This document shows positions 46,530 through 56,673 of a DNA stretch of 64,000 nucleotides, in pieces; within the stretch, counting starts at the first letter, position 1; each line of letters opens with the position of its first letter. The stretch is from positions 5,070,432-5,134,431 of the forward strand of contig NC_039514.1 of NCBI RefSeq assembly GCF_003672135.1, given 5' to 3'. This DNA is from Ooceraea biroi (Eukaryota; Arthropoda; Insecta; Hymenoptera; Formicidae). Position numbers and translations under genes: made by a program. Under the pieces are notes generated by a model, which saw nothing but the letters and a program-made list of their open reading frames with translations, was not told where the DNA came from and did no database searches.

Positions 46530-46608
46530 GCAACATCGTCGTCGTCGTCGTCGTCGTCGTGCAACATCGTTGTCGTCGTCGTCGTCGTCGTCGTGCAACA
46601 TCATTATT
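46440..46608. repeat. (CGT)n trinucleotide microsatellite
   Basis: Long GTC/CGT runs with GTGCAACAT interruptions. They give poly-Asp, poly-Arg or poly-Val in different frames, all artefacts. Confidence 0.9.
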
Positions 46609-47037
46609 AAAATGTATTATTAAAATCATTTTTAACAAATAATAAATTAAATCATGCATGTGTGAACAGCAGCTTGAGGGACAAAATCGCTTTGTATGTG
46701 TATGTGCGAACATATGTACGTGAGTCTGAACCAGAATACGGAAAACGGAACGTCACGATTCTAACGTACGAATATAATATCTCAGGATTGACTGCACCAA
46801 TCTTATTCAAATTGATCGCGATCGAAAGCTCGCATTCACATTTTATTATACAAGTGCCGTTAGAGTTTTGATTACGGCTTTAATTCCTGAGATATTTTAA
46901 TCATAAGTTGATATGACCTGTCAAATGGCATGAATTGCAGATAAGCTACTTGGTAGCGCGCGACGTTTATGCAATGAAATTGGTAACACTCGATATTATA
47001 CAGTGACTCTCATTGTTCGGACCTTTTTTTGATTATG

Positions 47038-47072
47038 TACTTGGCGTCGCGACGCTACCGCGTCGCTTGATA
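47038..47072 (+). repeat. Hairpin module, canonical copy
   Basis: TACTTGGCG, then stem GCGACGC/GCGTCGC with loop TACC, then TTGATA. It lies exactly at the right junction of the 44111-47071 insertion. Confidence 0.65.
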
Positions 47073-47181
47073 AGAAAATATTAACAGTATTTTTTATTAA
47101 TTTATTTAAAAGAGCAAGTATCGTACTGCGCTCAAGTACATCATTATCTAGAATGTAGAAAGATCATTTACAACGATAATT

Positions 47182-47565
47182 TTGCGATTGCTGCATCGCG
47201 CGCGAGAAACAGGATTTCTAACGCCCAACAGACGAATTAGTGCCGTCGTTGAACGTCGCACTCGTACGGTACAGAATGAAGAAGCAATCTTGCAATCCGT
47301 AAACGATACACCAACTACCAGTGTGCGCGAATTGAGTCAAGAATTGGCAATATCAAAAAGCACGGTTCAACGAATATTACATGAAAATCGTTTCCACGCG
47401 TATCATTTTACTAAAGTTCAAAATTTGTTGCCCCGAGATTATGAATCAAGAATTAGATTTTGTACGTGGCTATTAAATAAAGAAGAGGATCAACCCGGAT
47501 TTGTAAATAACGTCTTATTTACCGATGAATCTTGTTTTACGCGCGATGGTACTTTTAACTGGTAG
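47182..47565 (+). pseudogene. DD41D-type transposase D, N-terminal part
   Basis: HTH region (STVQRILHENRF) and first-Asp motif LFTDESCFTRDG; the organisation matches transposases B and C. Coding is cut at 47556-47565, where sequence turns into the inverted arm, so the second and third catalytic Asp are lost. Confidence 0.75.
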
Positions 47566-48296
47566 TTGGTGTATCGTTTACGGCTTGCAAGATTGCTTCT
47601 TCATTCTGTACCGTACGAGCGCAACGTTCAACGACGGCACCGATTCGGCTGTTGAGCGTTAGAAATCCTGTTTCTCGCGCGCGATGCAACAATCGCAAAA
47701 TTATGTTGTAATTAATCTTTCTACATTCTGTACGAATCGTTCTGTATAATAATGTACTCGAGCGCAGTATGAGACCTGTTCTTCTAAATAAATTAATAAA
47801 TTAATAAAAAATACTGTTAATATTTCCTTATCAATTTTCTTTAGCGACATTTCATGCAGAAAACTTCATATCGATTGTATTGATTTTCTCTCATCACAGA
47901 AGAAACGTCATTCGTTGCACATTTCGCACGAATGCTTTGAAAGTTCGACGCGCATCGCGTTTCCGTATGATAATTTATAAACTATTATCATCCTGATATT
48001 TGTCGGTTTTGTGAACAATGTACAAAGAAAGTGAATAATAATTTGAATAATAATTTCGAGTTAACACTCGGACATATTAACATGTTTCTATCGAGTTGAG
48101 TGAAGTGATGTGAAAGGTCCTTTTGATATGCGATGTCCCTGAGCGCGCGAAATTTTGACAAGCTTATTGGTAAACTTTAAACCTTTCGCGTTTAACAACT
48201 ATAGCACCCTCGACATTTTGGCATTAGAATATTCGTCTCCAAATGAACTCAGGAACCTACCATTCACGGCTTATACGGTAGGTCTGGGACACCCTG

Positions 48297-48786
48297 TATA
48301 AAGTTTATACACATATGTAACATACGTAATCCGCATATTTACATTCTGATATCAGCTGAGGAGATTATCAATGATATTTCGTGCGGGACAAAATTTCAGA
48401 ACTTGACAACATTAAATTAAACATCTATTCATGATGTTTAGTCTCGTATATAACAAAAAGTATACATTTAACAAACAATTATAATAAATAATTCTAAAAA
48501 AACAAATTTTTCTTCGAGGAAAGAAATGAAACATTTACAAAACATCATGTAATTGCTGTAAATAATTAGTCATGAGGTTTACTCTCATACATAGTACGTA
48601 TTTTACATATAACGTTTTAGACTTTATTCACTATTTCTCTTATAATTTTTAATAAAACTTATAATACTTTATAACTTTATATATATTATATCAGAATTGG
48701 GAAGTGACTCGTTACTTCTAACGAAGTTACAGTTACAGTTACTTTTTCAGTAACTCTAATCATAAGAAAATTACTTTTTTAAAAAA
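48297..48786. other. AT-rich DNA, possible hAT-like end
   Basis: No gene. 48692-48780 (AAGTGACTCGTTACTTC..GTAACTC) resembles the AAGTAAC-rich ends of some hAT elements; weak. Confidence 0.25.
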
Positions 48787-49335
48787 AGGTACAAAAAAGC
48801 GCCAAGTATACGCGGGTGAAGAAATAAAGAACTCTACGTTTTTTGTTCAAAAAAGAACTCTACAAAAGTAATGATATCAAAGAATTGCGCCAATTATGAA
48901 AATGGGTATTTATGCAAATCAGGAAATCTATTATTTTAGTATTATTTATACTACAAACAGACACATGCATATATACGTACATGATATTGATTACGAATGC
49001 GGAAGAATTATTTCAATACAAATAAGTATTTTTTTTAAATGCTTGGCGCTGCTAAACCGAATCTATATATTAATTAGTAATTAAATTCCTATAATCTGAA
49101 TATTATAATAATTTCCTATCAATCTAACTTACATAACAGAATTCGGTGAAGCTTGTAATCTACATGTTACAAATTTAGTTAACGTTATTCTATACTTAAT
49201 TCTAATGTCACGCACGCACACACGCACGCACGCACGCGCATACATGCACGCATGCATCTAGAGAGAAAGAAAGTATAAGGCAATTAATATATTGATTCAG
49301 TTTAGCAGCACCAAGCATTTTGAAAAAATACTTAT
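48787..49335. repeat. Dispersed repeat fragments (CGCCAAGTA family)
   Basis: 48787-48960 is matched in inverted orientation by 51525-51670; CTTGGCGCTGCTAAACCG at 49035 is inverted at 49288-49312. Also related to 26380-26740. A GCAC/ACGC simple repeat lies at 49210-49255. Confidence 0.6.
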
Positions 49336-49435
49336 TTGTTGAAGTGTAACAGGCTCGGTATCTTCCAATTATGAAGTAAATCAACGGCAACGAGCCAAAG
49401 CTGGATGTCCAGTGCTTCTTATTTATTATAAATCC

Positions 49436-49495
49436 AAATTCAAATCATACAAACGTTTCGGTCACATCGTTGGACCATCTTCAGTGTAATATCTT
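49436..49495 (-). repeat. Penelope-type end, hammerhead-like motif
   Basis: Minus strand: CTGAAGA, a stem GGTC/GACC, then GAAACGT (49453-49484). This differs by one base from the hammerhead core CTGATGA..GAAA. Such motifs are known in Penelope-like element termini. Flanks 49496-49960 are A-rich repetitive DNA without coding. Confidence 0.5.
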
Positions 49496-49990
49496 CCTGT
49501 TTTAAGTTAAAGAACGAAAGAGTAAATATCGTGTTCAGCAAAACATTACAGATCATCACAAATCGAAGATAATATCGAGATCAAATTCAAAACAAGTCCT
49601 CACATTAAAAAGTCCGCAATTACATTATCAAGTCAATAATTAAAAGTCATCATCGGAGTCAACATAATAGTCATATCATAATCAAAAAACGCAGCAAACC
49701 TAGTCCAGTCACATAACAAACAGATAATATATAAATAACATATAAGTAAAAATGTAAAAATAAATAATAAATGTATAAAGGTGACAATAGATAATATAAA
49801 TAACATAAAAATAAATAAATAGTGTAAAGTGTATAAATAAATAAATGTATAAAGCTCACATAATTAAAAAAAGTCGCATAAATTAAAATAAAATATAAGT
49901 GTAAAAAACTCACATAATTAAAAGAAGTACATACTTCGCGATCATACTTCGTTACCATATGACATTTGCCATTGCCACTTGTAACAAACT
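49496..49990. other. A-rich repetitive non-coding DNA
   Basis: AAATAAATAAATG and AAACTCACATAATTAAAA units recur. The hydrophobic minus frame at 49671-49958 reflects composition only. Confidence 0.5.
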
Positions 49991-50165
49991 ATCGCCCCGC
50001 GCGCCTAGCAACCACGATCGCTAGGCGGTCACAGCTCGCCGCGCGCTTACATTTGGCGGTAGGCCGGCTTAATATGATAATTTTTAATAATTAATTACTC
50101 GATAATTATTGCGAAAATTGCAAAGTGGTACAGGAATTTTCTTTTCAGTTCACTGTGCTTTACTA
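49991..50165. mobile_element. DD41D-type element end fragment
   Basis: GTAGGCCGGCTTAATA..TTTTTAATAATTAATTACTC..GCGAAAATTGCAAAGTGG parallels the subterminal region of element B (25180-25255). It continues beyond the mariner at 51453-51494, ending ..GACCCCTGTA. Confidence 0.6.
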
Positions 50166-51452
50166 TTAGGTTGTTCATTAAGTTCTGCGGTTTTTTTGCC
50201 CTAAATTAAAACATAAATCTATTGTACTTACACATTTATTCAATCTAGAATGTATTGTCCATCTTGATCGACCACCTTCTGCCAACGTTCTGGAAGGGAC
50301 ATAATGCCGCGTTTGTAGAAGTCGCGCGACTTCTGCGCGAAAAAGTCCTTCAAGTACGTTTGAATATCGTCCACTGAATTAAAGCGCTGCTCGTCGAGAT
50401 TGTTTTGGAGTGACCGGAACAGATGGTAATCCGACGGCGCAAGGTCTGGGGAGTACGGTGGGTGCTGCATGACTTCCCAGCCAAAGCACTTCAACTTCTT
50501 CTTGGTCACCACAGCAGTGTGTGGTTTGGCGTAGTCGTGGTGGAAGACAACACCCTTCCTGTTCGCCAATTTCGGCCGTTTCTCCGCCACTGCCTGCTTC
50601 AATTTTTCTAACTGAGCGCAATGCTTCTCGGCGTCGATGGTCTGACCGCGCGGAAGCAGCTCGAAGTACAGGACGCCTCGCCAATCCCACCACACACTCA
50701 GCATCACTTTCTTCGGATGCAAATCCGCTTTGGCAACCGATTGTGACGACTCACCCGGACCGCACCATGACCGCTTGCGTCGAATGTTGTTATATACCAC
50801 CCTTTTTTCATCTCCCGTGACCACCCGTTTGAGAAAGGCCTCCAGCGAGTTCCATTTCAGCAGGGATTCACAGATCATGACGCTGTCCAAAATGTTCTTT
50901 TCGGTGAGCTCGTGAGGGACCCAAACATCTGCTTTTTTCGACATCCCAAGCCGTTTTAATCGCTGCGCAACCGTTGTATGGGCGATGTCGAAGCGCTCCG
51001 CGATCTCTCGCGTCGTCAGGTGTCGGTCTGCTTTGATTGCGGCCACGATTTGGTCGTCGTCAGTGGTGGATGGACGACCGGAGCGAACAGCATCGGAGAC
51101 GTTCACATCTCTGGAACGAAAGCGCGCAAACCAACGCTGACATGTGTCAGCGTTTATGGCCGAGTCCCCGTACACGCCACATATCTCACGTTGTGCGTCC
51201 GTCGCTTTTACTCCTTTGCGGAAGAAAAATAGCAAAATGTGCCGAAAATGCACCTTTTGATCCTCCATTTTCAATGAATAGCGCGTACACATAACACGTC
51301 AAAACACAACAAAGACTCTGGCGAAATGTCAAGCGTTGTCTGACCTGTCACGGAGTATGCGGCAATCCGCGGTTCAGGCGATGCATGCTATCTTTTTCAA
51401 TGGACAAACGCTATCTTATCAAGAAAACCGCAGAACTTAATGAACAACCTAA
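50166..51452 (-). mobile_element. Mariner element 2, full length
   Basis: 1287 bp between TA duplications (50164-50165 and 51453-51454). Inverted ends read TTAGGTTGTTCATTAAG. It is inserted in a DD41D-type element end. The ends differ from those of the mariner at 3269-4554, so this is a different subfamily. Confidence 0.95.
50240..51268 (-). CDS. Mariner transposase (DD34D), uninterrupted
   Basis: 342 aa from MEDQKVHFRH (chosen because it matches the usual mariner start; the frame extends 8 codons upstream to 51292). HTH pair (residues about 1-110), linker WVPHELTEKN, catalytic VTGDEKRVVY, FHHDYAKPHTA and YSPDLAPSDYHLF with the canonical 34-residue spacing. There are no stops or shifts. Oddities: Tyr replaces the near-invariant Asn after the second Asp, and Arg replaces the usual Trp after GDEK. 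It could be expressed, but activity is doubtful. Confidence 0.92.
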   Translation of the reverse strand: MEDQKVHFRHILLFFFRKGVKATDAQREICGVYGDSAINADTCQRWFARFRSRDVNVSDAVRSGRPSTTDDDQIVAAIKADRHLTTREIAERFDIAHTTVAQRLKRLGMSKKADVWVPHELTEKNILDSVMICESLLKWNSLEAFLKRVVTGDEKRVVYNNIRRKRSWCGPGESSQSVAKADLHPKKVMLSVWWDWRGVLYFELLPRGQTIDAEKHCAQLEKLKQAVAEKRPKLANRKGVVFHHDYAKPHTAVVTKKKLKCFGWEVMQHPPYSPDLAPSDYHLFRSLQNNLDEQRFNSVDDIQTYLKDFFAQKSRDFYKRGIMSLPERWQKVVDQDGQYILD

Positions 51453-51524
51453 TAGCTCACGAGCGTTGGTCCGCTTCATGCCGGACCCCTGTATATGCAT
51501 GTGTCTGTATGTAGTATAAATAAT

Positions 51525-51670
51525 AATAAAATAATAGATTTTCTGATTTGCATAAATACCCATTTTCATAATTGGCACAATTCTTTGATATCATTACTTT
51601 TGTAGAGTTCTTTTTTGAATGAAAAACGTAGAGTTCTTTATTTCTTCGCCCGCGTATACTTGGCATCTTT
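51525..51670 (-). repeat. Inverted match of 48787-48960
   Basis: Shares AAAATCTATTATTT, GGGTATTTATGCAAATCAG and CGCGGGCGAAGAAATAAAG (minus strand) with the left copy. Together they bracket 48.8-51.7 kb. Confidence 0.65.
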
Positions 51671-51831
51671 TTAAAAACATAATTTTCTTATGATTTCACA
51701 CATTTTGTAGTGTAAAATATCTTATCCTTTTATGTCTATTAAGTTGACACAGCCACTTTAGCACAATCAAATAAAACATACATAGCAATTTAGTGCTCGT
51801 TTGTTGCTAATTTGTTCCTCTATTCCGGATT

Positions 51832-52445
51832 TTGTTGCTGCAGCCATTTCTTAAAACACAGTGGCTGTGCTAGCTTAAGCTTAAAGTTAGCACAGCCATA
51901 TTAAAAACATTTTTTTTAATAAAAAACAAGGCATGATTATTTAGTGCTATTTTGTTGCTTCATTCACAAATTTCTTGCAACACCCTTATCATCGGAAAAC
52001 TACCCTTAACTATTTCGCATTTAGCACAACATCCTAGAACTCGAATTTCAGGAAAAATCACGACGGATTGTCATTTCGATTTTGTTGCTTTACATTTTCG
52101 TCAATCCCGATTTTGTTGCTCCACCCCTATGAGCAGAAAGCCACCCCTAGGTACACCTACCCAGCACAACGCATTATAACTCAAATTTTAAAGGGCATCT
52201 CTGCGGATTATGTCATTTTGATTTTGTTGCTTTACATTTTCGCCAATTCCGATTTTGTTGCTCCATCCCTATGAGCAGAAAGCCACCCCTAGGTACACCT
52301 ACCCAGCACAACACATTATAACTCGAATTTTAAAGGGCATTATGTCATTTCGATTTTGTTGCTTTACATTTTCGTCAATCCCGATTTTGTTGCACCACCG
52401 ATAACCCTTGAAAACCACCCTTAGCTGCTTTACATCAGCACAACC
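51832..52445. repeat. Subterminal repeats, left arm
   Basis: TTTTGTTGC occurs about eight times (near 51834, 51950, 52081, 52111, 52219, 52252, 52357, 52386) and AGCACAA several times. Two to three units of about 140 bp are tandem (CTATGAGCAGAAAGCC landmark). GGCTGTGCTAGCTTAAG and its complement form a hairpin at 51863-51899. Arrays like this commonly bind a transposase. Confidence 0.7.
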
Positions 52446-52499
52446 CTTTAAAACCATGAATTAATTGAACATTTCGATCGTATAAGTTGGGATGTTTTA

Positions 52500-52524
52500 T
52501 GTACTGCTACCGCGTCGCTTGATA
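52500..52524 (+). repeat. Partial hairpin module, left arm
   Basis: TGTACT, a shortened stem, TACC, GCGTCGC, TTGATA. Mirror copy at 62861-62885. Confidence 0.5.
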
Positions 52525-52796
52525 CTTAGGGGCAGTTTTTTAATGATATGAATTGTGCAACATAATAGGATTCGATGAAAATATGAAGCAACAAAATCTA
52601 TATGATATTGCAGTGCAGAGGGTTTCCGTGAACTGCACACTGTAAGGTATTGTGTTAAACGCAGATGTAACTAGAGATAGTTTTGTTAGTATTACAGGAA
52701 CAACAAACTCAAATGATATAATCCATAGAGATTTTTATTTGCAGATTCGGCGTAGGTACGGATAAGCAAGGGGATAAGTTATGTAATAATAAGGGA

Positions 52797-52995
52797 TATA
52801 TGAAACACTAACACTCTGAATTGGAGAAATCTGAAGGATATTACTACAATAGGTGCTACTTATTTAGGCTAGTACAAAACAATATATGAAAACAATATAT
52901 GAAACACCAACACTCTGAATTGGAGAAATCTAAAGGATATTACTACAATAGGTGCTACTTATTTAGGCTAGTACAAAACAATATATGAAAACTTG
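52797..52995. repeat. About 100-bp tandem duplication
   Basis: Two copies with ACACTCTGAATTGGAGAAA and AGTACAAAACAATATATG landmarks; mirrored at 62390-62588. Confidence 0.8.
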
Positions 52996-53077
52996 AAAAA
53001 AGAGTTGACTACTATTACTGCTACTGTTACTACTATTTATGAATATAGGGGCAAATATTCTGTAACATAAAGTTTAT

Positions 53078-54621
53078 TTAATTATGAAGTACATAGATTA
53101 GTAAATGTGGATTTACATCATGTGTTTTCTTTAAAACTTTTTCTTCAGATTTAAGGTCATTATATTCTGTCCAACAATTTCCAGAGCGAAGAGCTATGGC
53201 AGTATAATGTCCTATTTTTGGAGAAGCGCCACGTGTTCTCATTGCAGGCATTTTAAAATCTATAATACCTAATAGAGTATAATCTTGTTGTGGTTGCAAG
53301 GGATTTCTTATAACTCTAGGTATATTTTGCAACTGTATCGGTTTGCTTTTATATTGCAAACTACAAATGTCCAATAATATTATATGACCTAAAAGTTTTT
53401 TGAAATTTAAACATAGGTATTTGTACGTTTGTATATCATATATATTTATTATGTAACAAAACTAGCATTGTTGTCATAAATTCTTGTATCCAATTGTGCT
53501 ACTAGCTTTTAATATTGGCAGTGTTATTCTTATTTGATCTGATCAATACTAAATCAATGATATCAGTCCAATATGTAGATATACAATTTATAAAAGTACC
53601 TGTTAGTTCGAAGCAAAGAAGGAACTTTTAAAAGTACATAACATAAATCTGCTTACCTATTTTAGAAAGTGTCGTCATCTCAAAACCCGAGCATCCTATT
53701 TGACAACATTTCTTTTTACCCTTTAGTACAATATTATTTTCAATGATATTATAAAAATCATCTTGCAATAACAAATTGAAATCAATTTGCGCGGCGGGTA
53801 ATTTTTGTGTTTGTGATGGACATCCCATATTGCAAACTGAAATTTCTTCGAAACTCGGATTGTTTTTAAAAATTATGTTTGCTAAAGAGCCAACATTAGT
53901 TTCGCAATTAATTTGGATGCAGTCTTCAAATCGCAAACTTTTGTCTGCAAAAATTGATATAAGTATTTGCGCACGTTGCTTATAACTGCATGCTGTGATG
54001 CCTTTGTCCAAAATATCGATTGCCATCTTATATGTTATTATTTTGTTCTTCACGTATCTGATACAAAAGAATAAAATAATATTATTATAATATGCACACA
54101 TTTTGGGAATAGTTTCCATTATTATTTGGACTTTTCTTATCAAAACGTAAAATTTACTATGTACAAAAGATCAATTACTTAAAATATAATACCTTCTTTT
54201 AAAAGTCTTTGTAATTCGACAGAGCTACAAGCACAATCTGTAAAAGACTATCAAATGCGCAAGTATTCGATAAGGAATAATTTTCATTATCAATACTAAT
54301 TGCTCGTAACTCCATAGCACTACCATTTTTTATAATTAGAAGCTTTGAACTTTTATTCCATATTAATCCGTCTTGAATCGCGTTCTCAGATAATAACAAG
54401 CGAGCGTTGAGTAGAACGCTCCTTTTAGTCGTGTATGTGTGTGTTAACGTGTGTCGATCGTAAAAATATTGTTGTCGATTCTGGCCTCTACTGGTCCGCC
54501 GATCATTTGTTACCGCGCTTCTATCGTCGCAGAGGAAAGCAGTGCACTGTTGATTTGTTCTATGGTTGGAGAGTTCTAAGCGTATTAGTGCTCTGAAGTT
54601 TTGTGGTTTGAACTTTCCCAC
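53078..54621 (-). pseudogene. USP-like protease, inverted left-arm copy
   Basis: Mirror of the right-arm gene: Cys box SNTCAFDSLLQI (Cys codon at 54259-54261), middle domain 53628-54143, a 268-bp intron (53389-53656), His box GHYTAIALRSG (His codon at 53207-53209). It differs at the 5' end: upstream of the arm boundary (54379) the frame is open to a different N-terminus starting MGKFKPQNFRALIRLELS at 54621. The same one-base discrepancy after ALSNYKDF as in the right arm is present. Whether this novel 5' end is expressed is unknown. Confidence 0.6.
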
Positions 54622-54945
54622 TTAAAATGATCCTAAAAGAGGAGGTCCACCTAAAGTTCCTTGTGAAGATATTGTTAATTATGCCCTAGTTTGTCTCGTC
54701 CGGATGGAGATGTTAACTATGTAGTCGTGCCCCCGCACGCGTCCTGACAACAGTGTTTAAAAAATACCGTTAAAAACAAAGGGCGGTAGTACGACCGCTA
54801 TCCAGCGCCGCCGCCGCCGCCGCCGCCGCGCGCCCCCCGCGCGCCACCATCTTCATTGTGTTTCTGTTCGTCGCCCGAACAGCAGTGTTTTTCGCTATCC
54901 AGTTTTTCGTGATTTCTTCTACGTTTTCGCGCCCGGATCTTAAGT

Positions 54946-55425
54946 ATGCCGAAATTTAAGGGTAAGAGAAAGAGTTTAAGGCATTCCAGAGAGGATTTGA
55001 GAGCTCAACGACATCATTCTGGAAAATTATCGCGGGATGATAGAGAGATCGAGAGCGAGATTGGTCGCGTGATCGTTCGCGTGATCGCGCACGTGATCGT
55101 TCGCATGATCGTTCACGTGAGTGTTCGCGGCAGTGTTCGCGGCAGTGTTCGCGAGACTTATCGCGAGATCGTTCGCAAGATCGTTCGCGAGATCGTTCGC
55201 AAGATCGTTTGCGAGATCGATCGATCGCGAGATAGTGCCAGTGGAAGACGGGCGCGAGCGTCTCGTTCGTCGGAGAGAAGGAATCGTCGAGATCGGTCGT
55301 CGGGGGAATCTTCTATGCGCCGCCCGCACTCTCGAGAAAGGCTGTTAGAGGCTTTCGCTCTGATGCAAGAGTTCATTACGCACCCGTGCACTGAACATAA
55401 CCTTAGTCTCCGTCATTCGTCCTGA
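54946..55425 (+). pseudogene. DIRS-like Gag N-terminus, Arg-rich repeats
   Basis: Starts MPKFKGKRKSLRHSRED. A 12-bp unit related to GATCGTTCGCGA repeats at 55060-55215. In the listed frame it gives VIVRVIAHVI-type residues; one frame over it gives SRDRSRDR-type residues, which fits an RS-like basic Gag better, so a frameshift inside the repeat is likely. It ends at a stop before a GTATGTCC donor-like site at about 55562. Confidence 0.5.
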
Positions 55426-55599
55426 GAGGTTAGGCTAGTGGCCGAGGAGGATGCACAGGTTATCGAACCTTCTCTACCGGATTCTTTGGCTGTGCCACTG
55501 GCCTTCGAGCCTGACGTAGAAGAACCGACGGTCGCATAGGAGGACCGGGGCACTGTACCAGGTATGTCCTCTTGTTGACCCAGCTTGTTATCTGGCTAA

Positions 55600-55740
55600 G
55601 GCCCAGTTCCACAAACGTCGGTTAACTGCTAACTGGAGGTTAACTCACTCTTCGTCTCTTTCTAACTACCTGACTTAGAAAGAGACGAAGAGTGAGTTAA
55701 CTTCCAGTTAGCAGTTAACCGATGTTTGTGGAACTGGGCC
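55600..55740. mobile_element. 141-bp palindromic MITE
   Basis: Ends GGCCCAGTTCCACAAACG are inverted; TAA is duplicated on both sides (55597-55599 and 55741-55743). The homologous position in DIRS-like element A (about 28295-28305, GGCTGGCAAAGAGAGGACA) lacks it. Confidence 0.85.
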
Positions 55741-55851
55741 TAAGAGAGGACATAACTGACGGTTTTCTTCTACTTCTTCTGTTATCTTTTCTGTTTAGCT
55801 GCGTCATCTTCTGTCGGTGTTGAGGTTGACCAGCCATCGACTCCTAGCGGT

Positions 55852-56617
55852 GTGTTGTTTGCTGACCCGTTGGCCACTGAGCTTTCGGGTGCTCAGCTTA
55901 CAGACTCTATCCCGGAGACACAGACCTTGGCGGCTGAATTATTTGGCGGCGCTCAGGCACCTTCTTCAGCGTCCACGTGGCATCCGCTCATGTTAGAGTC
56001 GATTCTGCGGGAGTCTTGGAATGGTCTTAGCGAGGACACCCGGACCAGACTCCTAGCAACGTACGAGGTGCAGGGCGAGTTGGTGGCGTTAGCCCCTCCG
56101 AAGCTTAATAAAAAGCTCGTCGCAGCGTTCACTCTGTCATCAAGCGTGATGAATATTAGACCCTTACGCAAGCACAGGTTGCGGCTTGCCTTAACGCCTT
56201 TGCATCGGGCTGTCGCTGTTGCTCAAATCGGAATCGTCAGCGGGTATCGACGACGACGTCCGGACGGCATTGACTCATTTATCGGAGGGTATCCATTTAC
56301 TCGCTGATCACAGCTATCGTCTGTCGTTGACCAGGAGAGCTTTTGCCAAGCCATCGTTAAATATTGTCGGCAGGAACGCGGCGGACACGGCTCCTATCGA
56401 CGAATTCCTGTTTGGCCAGAATTTTGCCGACACGCTCAAGGCGGCTCAGGCTTGTGAGAAGGCGGGCCGTGAGGTGTCGAAGTCAGCGGCTCCAATAGGG
56501 AAGAAGACCTTACAGCCAGTCCGTCAGGCACCTCTGCAGCGTGACCTGCCTCGTACATCCAAGCCTCAGTATGCGGAAAACCGGAGGGCTCCTGTTCGGC
56601 CAAGGTCGGCTCGTTAA
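55852..56617 (+). pseudogene. DIRS-like Gag, main part
   Basis: GVLFADPLATELS, LRESWNGLSEDTRTRLLATY and KLNKKLVAAFTLSSSVM are readable. A frameshift near 56160-56220 then gives ALTHLSEGIHLLADHSYRLSLTRRAF, with a C-terminal KKTLQPVRQAP. This matches the Gag domain of DIRS elements (KLN-hydrophobic and LSL-RR-F patterns). One frameshift region breaks it. Confidence 0.7.
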
Positions 56618-56673
56618 ACAGGGGCGCGTTTTCACTAGAGCCGTCGCCAGCGATCCCAATTGAGATCCCGATC

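Larger units (their letters stand above)
44111..47071. mobile_element. Insertion with Helitron-like N domain and USP
   Basis: The uninterrupted right arm reads AAAATTGATAAGGAAATATT; the left arm has this split after TTGAT. The insertion starts with the palindromic MITE and ends with the TACC-loop hairpin and CTTGAT. Because TTGAT also follows the hairpin in other copies, it probably belongs to the element, so there may be no target duplication, as expected for rolling-circle insertion. The MITE at one end complicates this reading. Confidence 0.5.
43643..48296. mobile_element. DD41D-type inverted-repeat element D
   Basis: TA on both sides; termini CAGGGTGTCCCAGACC. The left arm is 43643-44110 continuing at 47072-47318, the right arm is 47557-48296, and the unique centre is 47319-47556. 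The left arm is split by a roughly 2.96-kb insertion (44111-47071); the right arm preserves the unoccupied sequence. Confidence 0.85.

Noticed and set aside
46297..46713. Poly-Asp/poly-Thr/poly-Arg/poly-Val frames
   Set aside because: All arise from the (CGT)n microsatellite; only the flanking Helitron-like residues are real.
49671..49958. 95-aa hydrophobic minus ORF as a membrane protein
   Set aside because: Derived from AAATAAATAAATG-type repeats; composition only.
50379..51294. Plus and minus frames of 60-104 aa within the mariner
   Set aside because: Out-of-frame shadows of the transposase; no independent support.
55027..55391. LANDLAND-type and FARSFARS-type frames on both strands
   Set aside because: Shadows of the 12-bp GATCGTTCGCGA repeat in the DIRS-like Gag.
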